A DNA stretch of 64,000 nucleotides from Methylomarinum sp. Ch1-1 (GTDB taxonomy: Bacteria > Pseudomonadota > Gammaproteobacteria > Methylococcales > Methylomonadaceae), in NCBI RefSeq assembly GCF_030717995.2, contig NZ_CP157743.1:1674001-1738000 (forward strand). Reading direction: 5' to 3'. Shown here one piece after another: positions 26,378 to 34,374 of this stretch; positions within the stretch are counted from its first letter, which is position 1; every line of letters begins with the position of its first letter. Made by a program: the position numbers and the translations under genes. The notes beneath the pieces were generated by a model. The model made no database searches. It was not told where the DNA came from and was given only the letters and a program-made list of their open reading frames with translations.

Positions 26378-28336
26378 ATGTACGAACAGGTTTCCCATTC
26401 ACTGCTGAATGATGTTCTCAATAAGTTAGAGACCGAGATTTCCAAGCAGGACTTACGTTATTTTTATACCCGCTTGGGGGCGAATTTTTATGCCATCCAC
26501 TCCTTATTTTATCGTTTATATGGCGATCGGCCCGATTTTGAGGAACAGGCCCAGCGTCTGGTGGAAACGATGGCGCGCAAATATATCAACCGGCCGGAAA
26601 AACTCCGACAGCTCGATATCGACAGGGAAAAGGATCACAACTGGTTCCTGCATCAGCAATGGGTTGGCATGGCGCTTTATAGCAACGGCTTTGCCGGCGA
26701 TCTGAAAGGCATGCGTGAGCACCTGGGCTACTTCCAGGAACTGGGGGTGAACCTGGTTCATATCATGCCGATACTGCGCTGTCCGGAAGGACGTAGCGAT
26801 GGCGGTTATGCGATCAGTGATTTTCGTCAGATCGACGAACGCGTCGGTTCGCTGCAGGACTTGAGGGATCTTTCTAAGGACATGCAGGAACGAGAAATTT
26901 TACTGGTGCTGGATGTGGTCGTGAATCACACATCCGACGAACACGAATGGGCGCAGCGGGCGCGGGCCGGAGATTCGGTTTACCAAAATTATTACTATAC
27001 GTTTAAAAATCGTAACGTACCGGATATGTTTGAGCAAAGCATGCCGGAAATTTTTCCTGAAACCTCGCCGGGAAACTTTACCTGGGATGAGGAAATGGGG
27101 CGCTGGGTGATGACGGTGTTCAATGATTACCAGTGGGATTTGAACTATAGCAATCCTGCGGTCTTCATCGAAATGCTGGATATTCTGCTATATTGGGCCA
27201 ATCAAGGCGCCGATATTTTGCGTCTCGATGCCGTTGCGTTCCTGTGGAAGAAAATCGGCAGCACCTGTCAAAATGAACGCGAGGCTCATCTCATTCTGCA
27301 ATTAATGAAGGATTGTTGTCAGGTGACGGCGCCGGGCGTTCTATTCATTGCCGAGGCGATCGTGGCGCCGGTCGAAGTGATCAAGTATTTCGGCGAGGAT
27401 GCGGTCATCGCCAAGGAGTGCGAAATAGCCTACAACGCCACCTTCATGGCGTTATTATGGGATGCGGTCGCGACTAAGAACTCCAAGTTGCTGAAGCAGG
27501 GCATCAAGAGCCTGCCCGTCAAATTGGAACGCGCGACTTGGCTCAACTACGTTCGTTGTCATGATGATATCGGTTTGGGTTTCGATGATAGGGATATCGT
27601 ATTGGCGGGCTATGAGCCCTTCAATCACCGCAAATTCTTGATCGACTACTATACCGGACAGTTCGATGACTCACACGCCCGCGGACTGCCGTTCGGGCAT
27701 AATGAAAAAACCGGCGATGCGCGTATTTCCGGTTCCCTCGCCTCGTTGGTCGGGTTGCAATACGCCTTGGAAATAGGCGATGACGTAGCGGTTGAAAACG
27801 CCATCAACATCATCTTGCTGTTGCACAGCATGATACTCTCATTTGGCGGCATACCGCTGCTGTATTATGGCGATGAAATAGGCACCTTGAATGATCCGTC
27901 CTATTTGGATGATCCGCATAAGCAGGGGGATACGCGTTGGGTGCATCGTCCGACGGTAGATTGGGAAAAGGCGGAGCTCAGAAATACCAGTGGAACGGTG
28001 GAGTATCAGATCTTCAGCGCCCTGAAGAGGATGATTGCGGTTCGCAAGGAAATCGACACCTTCGCCGATTTCAATAATCGCGAGCTGATAGACGTCGACA
28101 ATCCACATTTGTTTGTATTCGAGCGTTATAATCTGAACCAACAAAGCGAAAACGTCTTGGTGATCGCCAATTTCGACAGCAAGCCGCAATCGCTCAATTT
28201 GGAGGCGATCGGAAACTGGAATAGTCCTAGCTTTGGTCAGATCATTGATTTATACAGCGGTCAATATCCCGATATTTTTAATAATACCCTGGTAGTTCCG
28301 GGCTTCGGATTTTATTGGTTGAGCGAGATGTTGTAG
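26378..28336 (+). CDS. ams: Amylosucrase
   Basis: The 652-residue GH13 enzyme uses sucrose to build an alpha-1,4-glucan, releasing fructose. Catalytic motifs are visible: the nucleophile Asp in DILRLDAVAF, the acid/base Glu in LFIAEAIV, and the third Asp in RCHDDIG. Region I is LVLDVVVNHTSDEHEW. The long N-terminal helical domain (about 90 residues) and the C-terminal beta domain are both present, and the length is normal. No signal peptide is seen, so it acts in the cytosol, probably on endogenous sucrose. It follows fruK by 271 bp, the gap holding a repeat element. Confidence 0.93.
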   Translation: MYEQVSHSLLNDVLNKLETEISKQDLRYFYTRLGANFYAIHSLFYRLYGDRPDFEEQAQRLVETMARKYINRPEKLRQLDIDREKDHNWFLHQQWVGMALYSNGFAGDLKGMREHLGYFQELGVNLVHIMPILRCPEGRSDGGYAISDFRQIDERVGSLQDLRDLSKDMQEREILLVLDVVVNHTSDEHEWAQRARAGDSVYQNYYYTFKNRNVPDMFEQSMPEIFPETSPGNFTWDEEMGRWVMTVFNDYQWDLNYSNPAVFIEMLDILLYWANQGADILRLDAVAFLWKKIGSTCQNEREAHLILQLMKDCCQVTAPGVLFIAEAIVAPVEVIKYFGEDAVIAKECEIAYNATFMALLWDAVATKNSKLLKQGIKSLPVKLERATWLNYVRCHDDIGLGFDDRDIVLAGYEPFNHRKFLIDYYTGQFDDSHARGLPFGHNEKTGDARISGSLASLVGLQYALEIGDDVAVENAINIILLLHSMILSFGGIPLLYYGDEIGTLNDPSYLDDPHKQGDTRWVHRPTVDWEKAELRNTSGTVEYQIFSALKRMIAVRKEIDTFADFNNRELIDVDNPHLFVFERYNLNQQSENVLVIANFDSKPQSLNLEAIGNWNSPSFGQIIDLYSGQYPDIFNNTLVVPGFGFYWLSEML

Positions 28337-28451
28337 GGAAAAGAATTTGAGCCGTTCTCCGGCCCAGTCTCTTGTCCGTCCAGGCAATCATGGAATTATG
28401 TTCGAGGACGTGACGAAACGATTTTTAATGGCATAGACTTTCGAGGTCATC

Positions 28452-29039
28452 ATGAATAAGCAAAAAATCAGCCGCTATTTTTATTTCCTGTTTCTGTTTG
28501 CGTTGTCGTTTTCGGCTCACGCCCATAGCGGAGCCGGTTCGATGCACGGCTTTGCCGATGGTTTCATCCATCCCTGGTTAGGCATCGACCATCTGTTGGC
28601 GATGTCTGCGGTCGGCTTGTGGGCAGCCCTGATGGGCGGGCGCAGTTTATGGCAATTGCCGGTCGCTTTTTTGACGGCGATGGCCGCAGGAGTCGGCCTG
28701 AGTTTTGCCGGTATCGAGCATCAGGGTGCGGAAGCCTGGGTGGCGTTTTCGCTATTGGCGCTGGGTTTGATTTTATTTATTAATCGCCGCCTATCCACGC
28801 CTTTTGCGAGTGCTTTGGTCGGCTTGTTCGCGCTGGGACACGGTTATCTGCATGCCGCCGAGATCGGCGTCGAGTCAAATGCATTCAGTTATGCGTTGGG
28901 CTTTTTGTTGGCAACGGCATTATTGCACGGCGTCGGCATTGCGGCCGGTCTTTCCGGGCCGGCTGTACGGCGGGTGGCAAGAGCCGGTTTCGCACTGAGT
29001 TGTACTTTGACTGGCGCGATGTTGTTGGCCGGAATCTAG
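28452..29039 (+). CDS. HupE/UreJ family membrane protein (nickel/cobalt permease type)
   Basis: The 195-residue protein has a signal-like N-terminus ending in SAHAHSGAG and about six membrane segments. The family signature is present as HPWLGIDHLLAM (H-P-x3-G-x-D-H), together with the second His-rich motif GHGYLHAAE. Members transport Ni or Co for hydrogenase, urease or B12 enzymes. No such gene lies nearby, so the metal is not determined. It stands alone, without a recognisable cobalamin riboswitch upstream. Confidence 0.88.
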   Translation: MNKQKISRYFYFLFLFALSFSAHAHSGAGSMHGFADGFIHPWLGIDHLLAMSAVGLWAALMGGRSLWQLPVAFLTAMAAGVGLSFAGIEHQGAEAWVAFSLLALGLILFINRRLSTPFASALVGLFALGHGYLHAAEIGVESNAFSYALGFLLATALLHGVGIAAGLSGPAVRRVARAGFALSCTLTGAMLLAGI

Positions 29040-29160
29040 CTTTCTAGACAGAGTCGGTTGAGCGGATTAGTCGTTGGCTTTACCGCTCGGTATGGGATTG
29101 ATCCCATCAGCTAAATCATTGACAATGGGCTATTGCCAATAATATCGCTCGGAAGTTTAA

Positions 29161-29634
29161 ATGCGCAACGTCAAACAAATTATCTCTATAGCTGGGTTAT
29201 CGCTGGTCTGCGCAGCGGCTGGCGCGGAAACCGTAGGCCATGTCGACACCCATTTTAAGCTGATTGGTCCCGACGATAAGATTGTGGTCGAGGCTTTTGA
29301 CGATCCCGGAGTGCCAGGCGTCACTTGCTACTTGAGTCGGGCTAAAACCGGCGGGCTCTCCGGCGCGGTCGGTATGGCCGAAGATACCTCGGATGCCTCG
29401 ATCTCTTGCCATCAAACCGGGCCCATCGACCTGGACCCGGAAATAAAAAGCGGCGAGCGTGAAGGGGAGCATGTCTTCAAGAAAAGAACGTCGCTGGTTT
29501 TTAAATCGATGCAGGTGGTGCGTTTTTATGACCAAAAACGCCATACCTTGGTTTATTTGGTTTACAGCGACCGAGTCGTCGAAGGTTCGCCGAAAAATAG
29601 CGTTGCTGCGGTACCGGTAATACCGTGGCGTTAG
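29161..29634 (+). CDS. creA: CreA family periplasmic protein
   Basis: The 157-residue protein has a signal peptide ending near AAAGAET and the CreA pattern through [31 protein letters not shown] and the closing region [19 protein letters not shown]. Two Cys residues are placed to form a disulfide. The biochemical function of CreA is unknown. The end of the gene is only 16 bp from a truncated transposase on the opposite strand. Confidence 0.9.
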   Translation: MRNVKQIISIAGLSLVCAAAGAETVGHVDTHFKLIGPDDKIVVEAFDDPGVPGVTCYLSRAKTGGLSGAVGMAEDTSDASISCHQTGPIDLDPEIKSGEREGEHVFKKRTSLVFKSMQVVRFYDQKRHTLVYLVYSDRVVEGSPKNSVAAVPVIPWR

Positions 29635-29650
29635 TTGAGAAAAAGCTGAA

Positions 29651-30328
29651 CTAATCGGTTTTCCAAGCGCGCAGGCCAACGTCTTGTTGCAACTGGGCCA
29701 TATGCCGCTCAAGCATCTGTTTAAAGCTGGTTTTATCGGCATTATTGCCGCTCAACGGCTCCATGAGCAACGGAATCCCGGCTTGTCTTTCGACCGGCAA
29801 TTGCAAAACCACCTGATTCAAATCCGGTCGATGATCACGGCTATAACCTTGGGTAATGTGAATCAATTGGCTGTCTTCATCGGCCGGCAACTCGCCGTTA
29901 TAGACGCCGTCGACATGAAAGCCGGTCGAATCCAGATGGCCGGTTTGACAGAGCAAACCCAGCTTTTGGACACTGTGAACCGCCAGTTGACCGTACAAAG
30001 AACTGCAGCCATACGCATGGATGGCGTCCAACGTCCGCCCCAGCAAATCGTCATTCAGTTGGGCCGCCGTGATGCCTTCGCCAATTAAATGTTCAACCGG
30101 TTTGTCCCGGAAAAAATGCGGGGTCAGATACAGCGCTCTCTGAGTAAAGCCCAAACCATTTAAAATTATGGCTTTAACCGCCTGGCCATACGATACGATC
30201 TGTTGCTCTTTTTTCGGCATCAGGGCATCAATCCGTTCGACCAAACCCAGTTCATCGATCATCCCCGAAACCAAACCGAGATGATGAATGACTCGGCTGT
30301 GATAGGCTTCTTGTTGAGGCGTAGCCAT
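29651..30328 (-). pseudogene. Truncated IS1634/IS4-type transposase (DUF4277 N-terminal part)
   Basis: The 225-residue frame starts with a DUF4277 domain (VIHHLGLVSGMIDELGLVERID) and continues into the first catalytic region (LDSTGFHVDGVYNG, with an Asp at the expected place). It then stops right after LRAWKTD. Full-length relatives run to about 500 residues or more with the rest of the DDE core, so the C-terminal half is missing. The break lies next to creA. No matching right-hand sequence or inverted ends could be recognised, so the element appears to be dead. Confidence 0.8.
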
Positions 30329-30428
30329 GCTGCCTGTTTCAATATGAATCGCCAGATTAAAACTCCTAATCAGTCAAAGATAATGGATATTCCCATAAGC
30401 AACGATTAATGCTTGCTTCAGCACTTCC

Positions 30429-30932
30429 TTAAGGAAAAAGTCGTAAAATCCCGGATAGGCCTTTCATGTCGCCGATAACCCAAATCTGTTCAAACGGATG
30501 CGCTACCGGAAGCGTGACTTGATGAAGATTGGTTGCAAAATCCTGCCGGCTCCACAGCGGATTGGCGTTACGCAATACCAGCCAAACGCGGTCGCTGTGA
30601 TAAGATTTTTCAGCCTTACTGGCCAAGATTGCATTCAACGCGTTCAACAGCCGCTGATCGACTGGCACCTCAATCAGGCGATGCAGCGCTTCCAACGTGC
30701 GAATATTGGCCTCGCGCCCTAAAATCAGCTTGGCTTCTGCCTCGCTACCGTAAAGATGAGCAATTTCAAGGTCTAGTCGTTGATCGTCTAGATAGCATGA
30801 CACATCCGGTTTTTTCGGCTCGTTATGCCATATATGCCGCATCGGAATGCCGAATTTCTGCTCATATAGCCTCATGAACAGACGCGCTGCCTGATGCTCC
30901 AGTTCGATTTTTTCCTGCATATTTCGATTCAT
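30429..30932 (-). CDS. Hypothetical protein with nuclease-like PD...DLE motif
   Basis: The 167-residue protein belongs to no family I recognise. It contains KKPDVSCYLDDQRLDLEIAHL near residues 40-60, a spacing reminiscent of PD-(D/E)xK nucleases, though the expected Lys is replaced (EIA). An N-terminal helix rich in Glu and Arg and a C-terminal beta-rich end (FEQIWVIGDMKGLSG) complete it. The nuclease idea is only inference. It sits beside the transposase remnant and may be part of an acquired segment. Confidence 0.6.
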   Translation of the reverse strand: MNRNMQEKIELEHQAARLFMRLYEQKFGIPMRHIWHNEPKKPDVSCYLDDQRLDLEIAHLYGSEAEAKLILGREANIRTLEALHRLIEVPVDQRLLNALNAILASKAEKSYHSDRVWLVLRNANPLWSRQDFATNLHQVTLPVAHPFEQIWVIGDMKGLSGILRLFP

Positions 30933-31083
30933 AGTGCATTGATTTTATCGGGAAAGTGAAATCATTGGCTAAATAATAGTGAAATCGAACCGTTAAAAAG
31001 CGACTTTTCTCAATTTGTTTTTAATCGATATTAACTTGATTTCCGCCCCGCGCTCGGATTAAATAACGCTATTTGTTACACCT

Positions 31084-31455
31084 ATGGATAATGCGAATCT
31101 CCAGTTTATTTGCAGCACTGAAAAGCTGCTCAATCTTGATTATTTGATCTGCCATATCGAATACCGCGAGAATAAATCGACCGCCGTCATTTTCTATTAT
31201 GACGGTCAAGCATACGCCTACCTGAATAATTGCAGGCATAGGCAACGAAGATTGGATTGCGAGGCCGACACCGTGTTCGATGCCAACGGTCAATTGCTCA
31301 GTTGCTCCATGCATGGCTATGTGTTTGAACCGACTACCGGCGAATGTATGATTCCACCTCGCGCAGGAAAAAAACTGCAATCATTGCGTATTGTCGAACA
31401 GGACGGGGCTTTGTATTTTGCCGATGAACGCGTTCGCATGATCAATCCTTTTTGA
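31084..31455 (+). CDS. Rieske [2Fe-2S] domain protein
   Basis: The 123-residue single-domain Rieske protein has cluster ligands in NCRHRQ (C-x-H) and LSCSMHGYVFEPTTG (C-x2-H), with 21 residues between the boxes. It has no signal peptide or membrane segment, so it is probably a soluble ferredoxin-like carrier or the small component of an oxygenase system. No oxygenase gene is adjacent. The start ATG at 31084 has a weak ribosome site. It is followed by a long repeat island. Confidence 0.85.
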   Translation: MDNANLQFICSTEKLLNLDYLICHIEYRENKSTAVIFYYDGQAYAYLNNCRHRQRRLDCEADTVFDANGQLLSCSMHGYVFEPTTGECMIPPRAGKKLQSLRIVEQDGALYFADERVRMINPF

Positions 31456-31576
31456 ACGCCATATAAGGGAAATTCTGAGGTAGGGGCGAATTTATACGCA
31501 CAGCGCGGCTAAATCCGAAGCAACATACACAATTGCCGACAGAATAATATCGACCATGTACTTAGACAATGGCGCC

Positions 31577-31806
31577 AGGGCTCCCTCATTAAAAAATACC
31601 TTCTGGGAGGGGCGAGTTATTTAACCCGCCCCGAACGTTAACTTACTCTATTCACGGTTGAATCATTCAGGACCTCGTTGACCTGTATTTCACATAGCGA
31701 TGCGGACTCCTTGCTTTTCACGCCGAGGGCGGCGCTCCTACGCAAAGCACCGTCTTGCCTTCGGATGTGCTGAACTGTGTGAAGCGCATCAAAAATGGTG
31801 CGCTTC
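31577..31806 (+). repeat. Long dispersed repeat X, inverted partner at 57050-57278
   Basis: The block from AGGGCTCCCTCATT to GGTGCGCTTC is the reverse complement of 57278-57050, with roughly nine in ten positions matching by eye. It contains GC-rich hairpins (CCGAGGGCGGCGCTCC) and no plausible gene. The stretch 31456-31576 upstream holds nothing recognisable, and 31807-31937 is degenerate repeat sequence. Confidence 0.75.
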
Positions 31807-31946
31807 ACGCTGTTCAGCACACCCTACCCACATCCGTGAGATGGATCACGCGCAGCGGATCGGCTAAAAGCATTCTCAATGCGCGCGGGGCGGGTTATTT
31901 AACACACCCTAAACGTTTAACTTAACTTACTTTAGGCGTATTTGTT

Positions 31947-32182
31947 CAGCAATTCCCACTTTGGCGTTCAAAAAGGGCATGGGGTGTGTTTGGCGAGGAT
32001 GTCGGCAGCAAGGATGCTGCCGTCAAGCCCCCATGGATGGGTTTACCCAGCACCTAAATTCCATGGCTACTGGACTATATTTTACATACCAGGATAATTT
32101 AGGTGCTGGGTGAACGGCGCTCCTCGACAGACACACCCCATGCCCTAAACCTCGCAAAAATACTCAAATATGGGAATTGCTG
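31947..32182 (-). repeat. Class 2 MITE with inner palindrome and perfect 9-bp target duplication
   Basis: The 236-bp element starts CAGCAATTCCCA and ends TGGGAATTGCTG, perfect 12-bp inverted ends. It is flanked by GTATTTGTT at 31938-31946 and 32183-32191. The unoccupied form of this site, with a single GTATTTGTT, is present in inverted orientation at 56751-56759. It lies in the opposite orientation to the copy at 62221. Bases 32042-32114 are the class 3 palindrome. Confidence 0.92.
32042..32114. repeat. Class 3 palindromic module inside the class 2 MITE
   Basis: TTTACCCAGCACCTAAAT and ATTTAGGTGCTGGGTGAA form the arms around a 37-base loop almost identical (in reverse complement) to the loop at 62306-62342. 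Confidence 0.8.
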
Positions 32183-32236
32183 GTATTTGTTGCTAATTTT
32201 CTGTTTTGCCACTCATTCATTTAATGAGGTAGCCCT
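32183..32236 (+). repeat. Dispersed repeat Y, inverted partner at 56707-56763
   Basis: TTCTGTTTTGCCAC and CATTCATTTAATGAGGTAGCCCT match the reverse complement of 56707-56763 with a few changes. Together with repeat X it forms an extended inverted pair about 25 kb apart, interrupted here by the class 2 MITE. Confidence 0.7.
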
Positions 32237-32240
32237 GATT

Positions 32241-32618
32241 ACACCAGGCCAGATAATTGACTACGGCGACGGGCAGACGCCTGTTTTTTCAGAGACTTTG
32301 CTGACACGTTTTCAGCAGGTCGATAGCAGGATAGGCGGAGCATTTGCGTTAGAGCAGGGCATCATCCTGACCGCGATGATAGTGGCGGCATTGACCGTTG
32401 CGATTATCGAACGTCAGTTTAACAAGGCGGCGTTGTGGAGCGTTACAGCCGGCCTGGGAATAAGCGGCCAGCTGTGCACTCATGAGTCAATGATTCTTAA
32501 GCGCGAAGGGGGCTTTGCGTCGAAGACTGAAGCGCTCGATGCTGAAGATCTGTGGTACTGCTTTACAGTGGAAGGGATAGTTTATATAGTTGATCCAGGA
32601 CAGCACATAAACCGATAG
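32241..32618 (+). pseudogene. Fragment of a membrane protein gene of uncertain family
   Basis: A frame open from 32103 encodes 171 residues, but its first 45 or so are read from repeat DNA. The remainder (from about ITPGQIIDYGDG) has one clear hydrophobic segment (GIILTAMIVAALTVAII), then FNKAALWSVTAGLGISG and a conserved-looking tail ALDAEDLWYCFTVEGIVYIV. The pattern recalls the end of a multi-spanning permease, possibly purine/xanthine type, but that is a weak guess. It is probably the 3' remnant of a gene cut by repeat insertion. Confidence 0.5.
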
Positions 32619-32730
32619 CCAAGTCGGATATTTCACATTGCATTTTTTACCGGCCCAGATAAATTCAGGATGAATCGATTCGGCGCTTCGTAAAGAGCCG
32701 CTTCCAAATCATGCAAATGCCAAAGGATTC

Positions 32731-34371
32731 ATGATGAGCAAGAAAACTGCTGATATTACCCGCCCGGCGGATTTACAACGGCACGATCGAGGAACGGGGC
32801 CGGTTCGTAGTCAACGCCCCGTCTATCAAGATTTCCTGCCACCTTGCAATAACGCTTGTCCGGCCGGGGAAAATATTCAGGCTTGGCTGGATTTGGTGCA
32901 GGCGGGTCGCTATCAACAGGCTTGGCAGGTTTTGATGAAAGACAACCCGTTGCCGGCCGTGCATGGTCGGGTTTGTTATCACCCCTGCGAATCCCAATGC
33001 AATCGAGAACAGCTCGATGGTGCAGTCAGCATTCATGCGGTCGAGCGTTTTCTCGGCGACCTGGCCTTGAGCGAGGACTGGAGGATCGAACCAGACGCGC
33101 CCGAAAGCGGTAAGCGCGTGTTGATCATCGGCGCCGGCCCCAGCGGCTTGTCGGCCGCCTATCATCTGGCCCGCCTCGGTCATAAAGTCGTGATTCATGA
33201 AGCGGGCCCGGTTGCCGGCGGTATGATGCATTTCGGTATTCCGGCCTATCGTCTGCCGCGCCGGGAACTGGAACGGGAAATCGAACGCATCGAAGCGCTG
33301 GGCGTCGATATCGTATTGAACCGCAAGGTCGACAATCTGCTGGCCGACAAGCAAGAGGGACGCTTCGATGCGGTGTTCGTCGCGGTAGGCGCCCACTTGA
33401 GTAAGCGTATCGACATCCCGGCCAGAGACGCCTCGAAAATGCTGGACGCCGTGGCCTTTTTGCGCCAGGCCTCGTCCGGGAACGCCCCTAAATTGGGCCG
33501 CCGGGTGGCGATATACGGCGGCGGAAATACCGCGATGGACGCGGCCCGCACCGCCAAACGCTTGGGCGCCGAAGAAGCCTTGATCATTTACCGGCGAGAC
33601 CGTGAACACATGCCGGCCCATAGCTTCGAAGCCGACGAGGCGATCGAGGAAGGGGTCAAGATCAACTGGTTGCGCACCATCAAGGAAATCGATGAAGGCT
33701 CGTTGAAAGTCGAGGTGATGGAGCTGGATCAACATGGCCGGCCGCAGCCGACCGGTCGCTATGAAACACTGGAGGCCGATGCGCTGATCATGGCGGTCGG
33801 CCAGGACACCGATACCTCCTTTTTGCGAGACGTGCCGGGCATCGAATTCAAAAGCGACGGCACCGTGATCGTCGATTCCGGCATGCAGACCGGCGTGGCC
33901 GGCATCTTCGCCGGCGGCGACATGGTGCCTAGCGAACGCACCGTCACCGTCGCGGTCGGCCACGGCAAGAAAGCCGCCCGTCACATCGACGCCTGGCTGA
34001 GAGGCGAACGCTATTGTCCGCCGCCGAAACACGATTTGATCGACTATCGGCAGTTGCACATTTGGTATCACACCGACGCCGAACAAAAAGCTCAAGGCCA
34101 CTTACCCTTGCCACTGCGCAGCGAAAGTTTCGATGAAATCGTCGCCGGCCTGAGTCCGGCCGATGCGACTTTCGAGGCGCAACGCTGCTTCTCCTGCGGC
34201 AATTGCTTTGAATGCGACGGCTGTTACGGCGCCTGTCCCGAAAACGCCATCATCAAACTAGGACCGGGTAAGCGTTACCGTTATGATTACGAGTTATGCA
34301 CCGGTTGCGCCGTCTGTTATGAACAATGTCCCTGTCACGCCATAGACATGGTGCCGGAAAAGGAAGTTTAA
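32731..34371 (+). CDS. GltD-like FAD oxidoreductase with C-terminal ferredoxin domain
   Basis: The 546-residue protein has an N-terminal Fe-S region as in the glutamate synthase small subunit (CNNACPAGENIQAW and GRVCYHPCESQCNR). A FAD site (VLIIGAGPSGLSAAYHLAR) and an NAD(P) site (VAIYGGGNTAMDAA) follow, and the end carries two ferredoxin-type [4Fe-4S] motifs (CFSCGNCFECDGCYGACP and CTGCAVCYEQCPCHA). No glutamate synthase large subunit is present. It is directly followed (3 bp) by PFOR, so it probably shuttles electrons between NAD(P)H and ferredoxin or PFOR. Two ATGs (32731, 32734) follow AAAGGA, and either may be used. Confidence 0.9.
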   Translation: MMSKKTADITRPADLQRHDRGTGPVRSQRPVYQDFLPPCNNACPAGENIQAWLDLVQAGRYQQAWQVLMKDNPLPAVHGRVCYHPCESQCNREQLDGAVSIHAVERFLGDLALSEDWRIEPDAPESGKRVLIIGAGPSGLSAAYHLARLGHKVVIHEAGPVAGGMMHFGIPAYRLPRRELEREIERIEALGVDIVLNRKVDNLLADKQEGRFDAVFVAVGAHLSKRIDIPARDASKMLDAVAFLRQASSGNAPKLGRRVAIYGGGNTAMDAARTAKRLGAEEALIIYRRDREHMPAHSFEADEAIEEGVKINWLRTIKEIDEGSLKVEVMELDQHGRPQPTGRYETLEADALIMAVGQDTDTSFLRDVPGIEFKSDGTVIVDSGMQTGVAGIFAGGDMVPSERTVTVAVGHGKKAARHIDAWLRGERYCPPPKHDLIDYRQLHIWYHTDAEQKAQGHLPLPLRSESFDEIVAGLSPADATFEAQRCFSCGNCFECDGCYGACPENAIIKLGPGKRYRYDYELCTGCAVCYEQCPCHAIDMVPEKEV

Positions 34372-34374
34372 ACG

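Noticed and set aside
32773-34101. A 442-codon open frame antisense to the GltD-like gene, and similar long antisense frames over nifJ (36265-37071, 37141-37932)
   Set aside because: They lie opposite genes with clear homology and GC-rich third positions, which commonly leave open frames on the other strand. Their translations show no domain or ribosome site.
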